Assembly: GCA_052032225.1 (NCBI GenBank)
Contig: JBPEWY010000003.1
Coordinates: 1 to 60,544 of the forward strand
Source of the DNA: JBPEWY01 sp052032225
GTDB lineage: Bacteria > Bacteroidota > Bacteroidia > Flavobacteriales > Flavobacteriaceae
Length of the DNA: 60,544 bases
Direction: 5' to 3'
Positions 44,938-51,908 of the stretch are shown here, piece after piece. Numbering within the stretch: the first letter of the stretch is position 1; the number at the start of each line of letters is the position of its first letter. The translations under genes were made by a program, and so were the position numbers. The notes below the pieces were generated by a model. The model saw only the letters and a program-made list of their open reading frames with translations, did no database searches and was not told where the DNA came from.

Positions 44938-45028
44938 CAATTTTTATTTAAACTTTAAAGCCTTTTACTTTTAGGTACTTGTATTATTTATTACCTTTAA
45001 GAAACAACAAAAATTTAAATTAAAATTC

Positions 45029-45865
45029 ATGAAAAACATTCTAGTCCCCACTGATTTTTCTAAACATGCCGAGTATGCTTTAGAAGTTGCTGCGCAGCTT
45101 GCCAAAAAGTTTAATGCTCAACTTCATTTACTGCATGTTGTAGAGCTCCCTGTACATGCTGCAACCGATGTTATAAATATGGCCCCCACCCCAAGCAGTC
45201 TGCCCGAAGCCTTATTTTATATAAAATTAGCACAACAACAGTTTGAAAAATTTAAAAACAAACCTTATTTAAAAGATCTTATAGTTTCTGAAATTGTTGA
45301 AACCAACAATGTTTTTAGAGGCATTACTGAAGCTACTAAAAAAACAAATGCCGATTTAATTGTTATGGGTTCTGAAGGAGCCTCCGGGTTTAAAGAAATG
45401 TTTGTAGGCTCTAACACAGAAAAAGTAGTTAGGCACTCTAGCATTCCTGTTTTAGTTATAAAAAAACAACATAGCAATTTTAAACTTAATAATATTGTTT
45501 TAGCTACTAATTTAGAAGAAACTGCTGTGCCTTGCTTGCAAAAAGCAAAAGACTTAGCAGATAAATTGGGTGCTTATTTACAATTACTTTATGTAAATAC
45601 AGCAAACAACTTTTTAACCTCTTCTGAAATAGAAACTAAGTACGATAATTTTGTAAAAAAAGCTAAGTCTAGCGATTTGCCTTTTGCCGTTTACAACGAT
45701 CATAAAGTAGAATGGGGAATTTTGCATTACGCCCAAAAAACAGATGCAGACGCGATAGCCGTTGCTACACATGGCAGAAAAGGAGTTGCCCATTTTTTTA
45801 ACGGTAGCATAAGTGAAGATTTAGCAAACCACGCTAAGCGCCCGGTTATTACATTTAGCATATAA
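45029..45865 (+). CDS. Universal stress protein with two UspA domains
   Basis: A 278-residue tandem UspA protein. Domain 1 (about 1-146) starts MKNILVPTDFSKHAEYALEVAAQLA and ends with the nucleotide-binding pattern VMGSEGASGFKEMFVGSNTEKVVRHSSIPVLVI (G-2x-G-9x-G-S/T type). Domain 2 (about 150-278) is more diverged and has VATHGRKGVAHFFNGSISEDLANHAKRPVITF. Such proteins are cytoplasmic and ATP-binding in many cases; specific roles vary and cannot be read here. Monocistronic, followed by a strong terminator. Confidence 0.92.
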   Translation: MKNILVPTDFSKHAEYALEVAAQLAKKFNAQLHLLHVVELPVHAATDVINMAPTPSSLPEALFYIKLAQQQFEKFKNKPYLKDLIVSEIVETNNVFRGITEATKKTNADLIVMGSEGASGFKEMFVGSNTEKVVRHSSIPVLVIKKQHSNFKLNNIVLATNLEETAVPCLQKAKDLADKLGAYLQLLYVNTANNFLTSSEIETKYDNFVKKAKSSDLPFAVYNDHKVEWGILHYAQKTDADAIAVATHGRKGVAHFFNGSISEDLANHAKRPVITFSI

Positions 45866-45877
45866 ACACCTTAAAAT

Positions 45878-45908
45878 AAAAAAACCCGCTTTGTGAAGCG
45901 GGTTTTTT
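45878..45908. terminator. Bidirectional terminator between usp gene and tRNA-Gln
   Basis: A-run, stem ACCCGCTT/AAGCGGGT with loop TGTG, then six T. It can end the plus-strand usp transcript and the minus-strand tRNA transcript. Confidence 0.92.
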
Positions 45909-45911
45909 AAG

Positions 45912-45983
45912 TTGGCCTACAAGGACTCGAACCTTGAACGACTGAACCAAAATCAGCTGTGTTACCAATTACACCATAGGCCA
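45912..45983 (-). tRNA. tRNA-Gln (anticodon TTG)
   Basis: On the minus strand a full cloverleaf can be drawn: acceptor stem TGGCCTA/TAGGCCA, D-arm GTGT..ACAC with AATTGGTA loop, anticodon stem GCTGA/TCAGT around loop TTTTGGT (anticodon TTG), and a T-arm CAAGG-TTCGAGT-CCTTG. CCA is not encoded. A good promoter lies 20 bases upstream and a terminator follows. Confidence 0.96.
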
Positions 45984-46001
45984 GCGCCTTAATTGCGGAT
46001 G

Positions 46002-46032
46002 CAAATTTATAACAAACTTTTTTATGCGCAAA
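46002..46032 (-). promoter_or_regulatory. Promoter of tRNA-Gln
   Basis: TTTG (46032-46029), exactly 19 bases, then TAAATTTG (46009-46002) on the minus strand: a full match to the Bacteroidetes -33/-7 consensus. Transcript start is predicted about 10 bases before the mature tRNA. Confidence 0.75.
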
Positions 46033-46154
46033 TATTTTTTTTAAATCCTTTTAATTTTTTTTCGTGCCTTGTTAACGTTTGTAAAAAAAGTAATCGTTCT
46101 ACACTAATAATTAGTAAATTCGCCCACGTACTTAACTAACAAGTAATAATTACT

Positions 46155-49100
46155 ATGCCTGTAGAAAATTTTAAAAAATGGGATACCCTAACCGGATGGG
46201 GGGTGTTTTTAATAGCATTAATCACTTATGGTCTAACGGTAGAACCCACTGTTAGTTTTTGGGATTGTGGTGAGTATATTTCTACTTCGGCAAAATTACA
46301 AGTAGGCCACCCTCCTGGAGCTCCTTTTTTCCAGATGCTTGGTGCTTTCTTTGCCATGTTTGCTACAGAAGCAGAACAGGTAGCAAGAATGGTAAATTAC
46401 TTGTCGGTAGTATCAAGTGCATTTACAATACTTTTTACATTCTGGACCATCACTAACTTAGTTAGAAAACTAATAAACGCTAAAACCACTTTAACAAACT
46501 CTCAAGCTATTGCTGTATTAGGTAGTGGTGCAGTAGGTGCACTTGCGCTAACTTTTTCTGATAGCTTTTGGTTTAATGCTGTAGAGACTGAAGTTTATGC
46601 AATGGCCAGCCTTATTATGGCTTTACAATTATGGTTAGGCCTAAAATGGGTAGATAATTTAGATTCTCCAAGAGGTAATAAATGGCTTATATTAATTGCG
46701 TTTGTTGTTGGTCTTACTTTTGGTATTCAGTTTATGGGATTCTTAGCAATCCCTTCTATAGGGTTACTATACTATTTTAAAAAGTATAAAACTACCACTG
46801 TAAAAAACTTTTTAATTGCAAACATTGCCGTAGTTGCCCTGCTAATGTTTGTGTATAAATTTACACTAACATATACCCTAAAACTTTTTGGTTGGAGTGA
46901 GGTATTTTTTGTTAACACCATAGGATTGCCTTTTAATTCCGGCACCATTATAATGGGGTTACTTTTTATAGGCGCATTCTATTACGCAATTGCCTATACT
47001 AGAAAAAAAGGGATGGTACAAGCAAACACCATTGTGCTTTGTGTATTATTTATGTTTATAGGATTTTCTTCTTGGTTAATGCTTCCTATTAGAGCAAATG
47101 CTAACGTGGTTATTAACGAAAACGATCCGGCAGATGCTCGTTCTCTTTTAGCATACTACAATAGAGAGCAATATCCGGGGGTAGAAAGCCCTATTTACGG
47201 CACTTATTATTCTGAGATGTTTGCCGGACGAAATGAAAATGATCCTTTTAAAGACGATAAACCCAAATACGAACGTGATGAAAAGGCCGGCAAATATGTA
47301 ATTGTAAACGATTATAAAGATGCGCTCCCTAACTCACACCCAGATCATGTTGGTATTTTACCAAGAATGTGGAGCAGCGAACATGCTGTTAATTACATAA
47401 AATATGTTGGTCCGTTAGATTTTAAACCCAACTCAGAATACATTTCTAGTAACGAGCTCAGAACCGCAATTGCCAACTTTAAACGTGAATATAATGCCGG
47501 TAATGTTGATGCAGAGCAGTATGTTGAATTTTTAAAACAGTTTGGTGAATTTATAGAGGTAGAGCCCCCTTCTATTTTAGACAACTTAAAATTTATGTTT
47601 GAGTACCAGTTTGGGTACATGTACTGGCGCTATTTTATGTGGAATTTTGTAGGAAGACAAGACGATATTCAGGGTAAATACGACAATCATGGGAACTGGC
47701 TTTCCGGGATTAAATTTATTGATGAAGCCAGACTAGGCTCACAAGAAAACCTGCCGTCTGATGTAACTAACAACAAAGCCCGAAATACTTATTATATGCT
47801 TCCGTTGTTGTTAGGATTATTAGGGCTTGTTTTTCAATTTAAAAAAGACAAAAAACAATTCTGGGTTTTACTGGTATTCTTCTTATTTACCGGTCTTGCC
47901 ATTCAGTTTTACACAAATGTTCGTCCGTTTGAGCCTCGTGAGCGTGATTACTCTTTGGTAGGTTCATTCTACGTTTTTACATTATGGATTGGCTTTGGAG
48001 TTTACGCTTTATTTGAAGAGATAAAACGCTTTTTAAATCCAAAATTTGCAGCACCAATTGCCGTTGTGGCTTGCTTGCTGGCAGTACCTACTCTAATGGC
48101 TAAAGAAAACTGGGATGATCATGACCGTTCCGGAAAATATACTGCCAGATCTATGGCATTGGCCTACTTAGACTCTGTTCAGGAAGACGTCGGTGCAATT
48201 TTATACACCATTGGTGACAACGATACTTTTGCTATTTGGTATGCGCAAGAAATAGAAGGATACAGAACAGATGTTAGAGCTGTTAATACAAGCCTATTCC
48301 AGACAGATTGGTATATAGACCAAATGAAAAGCAAGGCTTATGAAAGTGATCCTTTACCGTCTCAACTAACTCATGATAAGTACGCCTATGGTAATAGAGA
48401 TGTAATTTATTACCAAGAGCTAACCAATGAACGTTGGGATATTAAACGTTTTTTAAATTGGATTGCAAACGACCAAAACAACATAGAAAATTTAATAAAA
48501 CGTCAGGGAGGCGACATAAGTTTATATCCGTCTAGTTACTTGAAAACTATTTTCTATCCTACCAACAAAATACGTGTTCCGGTTAATAAAGAAAATGTAT
48601 TAAAAAGTGGATTGGTTAAAGAAAAAGATTCTGCATTAATAGTTGATTATATTGATATAGACTTGCCAAAATCTGCACTTACCAAAAACAGAATATTAAT
48701 GTTAGATGTGTTGGCAAATAACAACTGGAAAAGACCTATTTACTTTACCGGAGGTAGTTTTGATAGTGCAGAATATTTATGGATGAAAGACTACTTACAG
48801 TTAGATGGTTCTGTTTACAAATTAGTACCGATAAAAACTCCGGTAGATCCAAGAGACCCGTTTAGTATGGGTAGAATTGATAGTGATTTAATGTTTGATA
48901 TTGTATCTAAATGGTACTGGGGTAACTCTGGAGATACTACAATTTACCATGACCCAGAAACCAGAAAGCAAGCTATTGGTTACCGTAATAATTTAGCGCG
49001 CTTGTTAGAACAGTTAATCAGAGAAAACAAAACAGAAAAGGCTAAAAAAGTTATAGATATTGCTATGACAAATATGCCTTTTGGCTACTTTGGTTACTAT

Positions 49101-49493
49101 TGGGCACTAGAACCTTTTACTGAAGGGTATTACTTAGTTAACGAGCCTGAAAAAGGTAGGGAGCTCTTTAAAAATATTGCAAAAAAATATCAAGAGTGGC
49201 TTGAGTACTATGCTGCATTACCTTTTAATGACCAAGCATACAATCTGTCTGAAATTTATAACAACATTCAGTCATACAGAAGATTATTAGATATTGTGGT
49301 AGCCAATGATGAGGAAGAATTTTACAAAGAACAGGTAGATATTTTTAACAGCTACTTAGAGAAGTTTAGTAGATTTTATGAAGATGATACAGAGTTGCCA
49401 GACGAATTGTTTGAAGACAATACAGACTCTACTTTAATAGATTCAGTTGTGCCGGCAGATACTACAATACAAACAAATTCTGAAGATGAGTAA
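46155..49493 (+). CDS. DUF2723 (TMEM260-like) polytopic membrane protein, probable protein O-glycosyltransferase
   Basis: A 1112-residue protein. The N-terminal 620 or so residues hold about ten to twelve membrane helices with the family start TYGLTVEPTVSFWDCGEYI; D37 and E40 in WDCGEY sit where GT-C glycosyltransferases carry their catalytic acid. A large soluble part follows (about 640-1112) with TIGDNDTFAIWYAQEIEGYRTDVR, then helical repeat-like segments and an acidic tail. The family includes human TMEM260, a protein O-mannosyltransferase; the bacterial substrate is not established. It stands alone; its stop codon shares a hairpin with the convergent thioredoxin-like gene. Confidence 0.87.
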   Translation: MPVENFKKWDTLTGWGVFLIALITYGLTVEPTVSFWDCGEYISTSAKLQVGHPPGAPFFQMLGAFFAMFATEAEQVARMVNYLSVVSSAFTILFTFWTITNLVRKLINAKTTLTNSQAIAVLGSGAVGALALTFSDSFWFNAVETEVYAMASLIMALQLWLGLKWVDNLDSPRGNKWLILIAFVVGLTFGIQFMGFLAIPSIGLLYYFKKYKTTTVKNFLIANIAVVALLMFVYKFTLTYTLKLFGWSEVFFVNTIGLPFNSGTIIMGLLFIGAFYYAIAYTRKKGMVQANTIVLCVLFMFIGFSSWLMLPIRANANVVINENDPADARSLLAYYNREQYPGVESPIYGTYYSEMFAGRNENDPFKDDKPKYERDEKAGKYVIVNDYKDALPNSHPDHVGILPRMWSSEHAVNYIKYVGPLDFKPNSEYISSNELRTAIANFKREYNAGNVDAEQYVEFLKQFGEFIEVEPPSILDNLKFMFEYQFGYMYWRYFMWNFVGRQDDIQGKYDNHGNWLSGIKFIDEARLGSQENLPSDVTNNKARNTYYMLPLLLGLLGLVFQFKKDKKQFWVLLVFFLFTGLAIQFYTNVRPFEPRERDYSLVGSFYVFTLWIGFGVYALFEEIKRFLNPKFAAPIAVVACLLAVPTLMAKENWDDHDRSGKYTARSMALAYLDSVQEDVGAILYTIGDNDTFAIWYAQEIEGYRTDVRAVNTSLFQTDWYIDQMKSKAYESDPLPSQLTHDKYAYGNRDVIYYQELTNERWDIKRFLNWIANDQNNIENLIKRQGGDISLYPSSYLKTIFYPTNKIRVPVNKENVLKSGLVKEKDSALIVDYIDIDLPKSALTKNRILMLDVLANNNWKRPIYFTGGSFDSAEYLWMKDYLQLDGSVYKLVPIKTPVDPRDPFSMGRIDSDLMFDIVSKWYWGNSGDTTIYHDPETRKQAIGYRNNLARLLEQLIRENKTEKAKKVIDIAMTNMPFGYFGYYWALEPFTEGYYLVNEPEKGRELFKNIAKKYQEWLEYYAALPFNDQAYNLSEIYNNIQSYRRLLDIVVANDEEEFYKEQVDIFNSYLEKFSRFYEDDTELPDELFEDNTDSTLIDSVVPADTTIQTNSEDE

Positions 49494-49507
49494 GCTGCAT
49501 AGCTTAC
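49490..49507. terminator. Inverted repeat carrying both convergent stop codons
   Basis: GTAAGCT, GCAT, AGCTTAC: a perfect seven-base stem. The plus-strand stop (49491-49493) and the minus-strand stop (49504-49506) are mirror images within it. There is no T-run, so terminator function is uncertain. Confidence 0.45.
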
Positions 49508-49800
49508 ATATATTCTTGAAGTAAACCAATTAAGGTATTGGCGTCTTGCTCACCGCTTTGGCGCCATACCATTTCTCCTTTTTTATAAATCATTAGTGTA
49601 GGTAGCCCTTTTACTCTGAGCGCTTCGGCAAGTTCCGGATTTTTATCTACATCTATTTTAATTACTTTGGCTTTATCTCCCATTGCAGCAGCAACATCAC
49701 GTAAAACAGGATGCATAGCTACAGAGGGCTCACTCCATTCTGTATAAAAATCCAACAAAACAGGAATATCTAAATCTATTAACTCGCCAAATTTTGACAT
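49504..49800 (-). CDS. Thioredoxin-fold protein without redox cysteines
   Basis: A 98-residue thioredoxin-like protein: LLDFYTEWSEPSVAMHPVLRDV aligns with the thioredoxin active-site region, but WCGPC is replaced by WSEPS, and the protein contains no cysteine. The cis-proline loop (VKGLPTLMIYKKGE) and the C-terminal strand and helix are retained, so the fold is probably complete. It cannot act as a disulfide reductase; a binding or chaperone role is possible. No signal peptide, hence cytoplasmic. Monocistronic. Confidence 0.88.
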   Translation of the reverse strand: MSKFGELIDLDIPVLLDFYTEWSEPSVAMHPVLRDVAAAMGDKAKVIKIDVDKNPELAEALRVKGLPTLMIYKKGEMVWRQSGEQDANTLIGLLQEYM

Positions 49801-49830
49801 ATAAAATTGAGTTTTAACATCTTAATTAAT

Positions 49831-49838
49831 CAAATGTA
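49831..49838 (-). promoter_or_regulatory. Possible -7 box for the thioredoxin-fold gene
   Basis: TACATTTG on the minus strand, 31 bases before the ATG at 49800; no clear -33 element. Confidence 0.38.
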
Positions 49839-49883
49839 GTAAAAATTGTAATAAAATCTATACCTAAGCGCATTTAGCGGGGT

Positions 49884-51125
49884 TTAGGCATTTTCTGAAG
49901 CAGCCTTTTTCTTGAGTTTAATTACTGTTATTTCAGGCCAAATTCCTACCCTTCCAGGATACCCTAAATAACCAAATCCTCTGTTAACATTTATATACTG
50001 CTCTTGCTCTTTGTAAACACCAGCCCAATATTTATATCGCCATTTTACAGGACTCCATTTTATTAGTCCAGGAATCTCAATACCAAACTGCATTCCGTGC
50101 GTATGCCCGCTTAATGTTAAATGAAAATGATACGGGTGCGATATTACTTGATGCTCCCAATGTGAGGGATCATGGCTTAGTAAGATTTTAAAATCGTTTT
50201 GGTTAATATTTTGCACAGCTTTATTTAAATCACCGGCTTTTTTAAATCCGCCTGCTCCCCAGTTTTCTACTCCAACAATTGCAATTTGCTGGTTATTACG
50301 TTTTAAGTATATGCTTTCGTTTAGTAATAGCTTAAACCCTATTTGTTCTTGTATAGCAAATAATTGCTGTAAGTTTTGTGCTTTTTTCTCTTTAGATTCC
50401 CAAGAAACATAATCGCCGTAATCATGATTTCCTAAAACCGAATAAATCCCGTCTTTAGCCTTTAGTTTTGCAAACAGGTCTTTCCATGGCTCCATTTCTT
50501 GTGCTAAATTGTTTACCATATCACCGGTAAAGAAAATCACATCACTTTCTTGTTGGTTAATTAAATCTATTGCATAGGATATTTTGTCTCTATTATCAAA
50601 ACTACCGGCATGAATATCACTTATTTGGGTTATTTGGTATCCATCAAAAGCATCAGGTAAATCTTCAAATTCAAGATTGTACCTTAACACTCTAAAATTG
50701 TACTTCCCTCTGTACATTCCGTATAATAAAGACATAAACGGTATAGATGCTATTCCTAAAGCAATAGCACTTATAAATTTTCTTCTTGATGGAAAATAGC
50801 CCTTTTCTCTATTACCCTCAGTAAAATAACTGTAAATTGCTTGGGGCACTCTAACTATATCTTCGGTAAATAAAATGGTTACTAAAATTAACTTCGGAAT
50901 AAAGACGGTAATTAAAAACCCGAATGCGTAGCTACGAATAGGACTTAAAACTCTTGCATTTCCGGTATAAAATACAATGTGATAAATAAAATTACCCAAA
51001 ACAAGTATACTTACAATCCAATATAACCAATGTACCCAGCTAGAGCGAGTAACTGTTTTTAATGACTGAAAAGCATACCAATCTACTGCTGCATAAACCG
51101 CCAAAAATAAAATCCAACGTAACAT
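49884..51125 (-). CDS. Membrane-anchored metallophosphoesterase
   Basis: A 413-residue protein with four N-terminal membrane segments (about residues 1-20, 30-55, 65-92, 118-138) and a calcineurin-like phosphoesterase domain (about 155-400). The dinuclear metal motifs are intact: DIHAGSFDN, FTGDMVNN, GNHDYGDY, LLSHDPSHW and LSGHTHGMQ. The set resembles the YkuE/YaeI-type family that includes UDP-2,3-diacylglucosamine hydrolases and phosphodiesterases, but the substrate cannot be told. The catalytic domain would follow the last helix; topology suggests either periplasmic or cytoplasmic placement. Gene stands alone, 57 bases from cutC. Confidence 0.92.
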   Translation of the reverse strand: MLRWILFLAVYAAVDWYAFQSLKTVTRSSWVHWLYWIVSILVLGNFIYHIVFYTGNARVLSPIRSYAFGFLITVFIPKLILVTILFTEDIVRVPQAIYSYFTEGNREKGYFPSRRKFISAIALGIASIPFMSLLYGMYRGKYNFRVLRYNLEFEDLPDAFDGYQITQISDIHAGSFDNRDKISYAIDLINQQESDVIFFTGDMVNNLAQEMEPWKDLFAKLKAKDGIYSVLGNHDYGDYVSWESKEKKAQNLQQLFAIQEQIGFKLLLNESIYLKRNNQQIAIVGVENWGAGGFKKAGDLNKAVQNINQNDFKILLSHDPSHWEHQVISHPYHFHLTLSGHTHGMQFGIEIPGLIKWSPVKWRYKYWAGVYKEQEQYINVNRGFGYLGYPGRVGIWPEITVIKLKKKAASENA

Positions 51126-51182
51126 GGTATTAATTTTATGTAAAATTATTGTATTTGCTGATACTTAGACAGTTTTTTAAAT

Positions 51183-51908
51183 TTATTTAACAGCATTTAC
51201 AATACTTTGTATTTTATCTTTATCTGATACCGAAAGTTTAGTTTCGTTTAATAAATCAAGGCTAATAAAGCTTACGTTAGGCATATTTTGTAAGCTTGCT
51301 TTTTGTGTAATTGCAGAAAAATGAATAGCCTTAAAACCATGTTCTTTAAAAAGCTTAGCATTGTTAGCATTAATACCGGAACCCGGCATAATTACACACT
51401 TATTACTTGCAATGGTTTTAAATTCTAAAAGCTTTTGTAATCCTTGCTCTGCTGTTTTAGCCTGACCCGAAGTTAAAATGGCATGGCAACCTGCCTCTGT
51501 AATTTCATGTATAGCTTCTAGCGGGTTTTTAACCCAATCAATCGCCCGATGGAATGTTATATGCATTCCTGTACTTGCTTTAACCAATACTGAAAGTGTT
51601 TTTAAATCTACCTTAAAATCACTGGTTAAAACACCAAAAACCACTCCTGCACAATTTAATGCTTTACAATATGCAATATCATTTAGCATTGTTTTTATTT
51701 CTGAAGCTGAATAAGTAAAATCGCCACTTCTCGGCCTAATAAGCACATGCACAGGAATAGGAATATTGTTTACAACTTGCTCAATAAGTCCATGCGAAGG
51801 TGTAATACCTCCTACTCCAAGTTCTACACATAACTCTATCCTGGAAGCACCGGCCTGGTAAGCATTTAAGGCAGAATCAAAAGAATTTGCACAAACTTCT
51901 ACTACCAT
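51183..51908 (-). CDS. cutC: CutC family TIM-barrel protein
   Basis: About 241 residues matching CutC over its whole length: VEVCANSFDSALNAYQAGASRIELC, VLIRPRSGDFTYS, GVVFGVLTSDFKVD, HITFHRAIDW and AILTSGQAKTAEQG. CutC was named for copper tolerance in E. coli, but that role is disputed and the fold is an enzyme-like TIM barrel. The ATG at 51908 is used; a longer frame would start at a TTG inside the preceding gene. The start overlaps the end of the GH20 hexosaminidase gene by seven bases, which ties it to the glycan locus. No signal peptide, so it acts in the cytoplasm. Confidence 0.92.
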   Translation of the reverse strand: MVVEVCANSFDSALNAYQAGASRIELCVELGVGGITPSHGLIEQVVNNIPIPVHVLIRPRSGDFTYSASEIKTMLNDIAYCKALNCAGVVFGVLTSDFKVDLKTLSVLVKASTGMHITFHRAIDWVKNPLEAIHEITEAGCHAILTSGQAKTAEQGLQKLLEFKTIASNKCVIMPGSGINANNAKLFKEHGFKAIHFSAITQKASLQNMPNVSFISLDLLNETKLSVSDKDKIQSIVNAVK

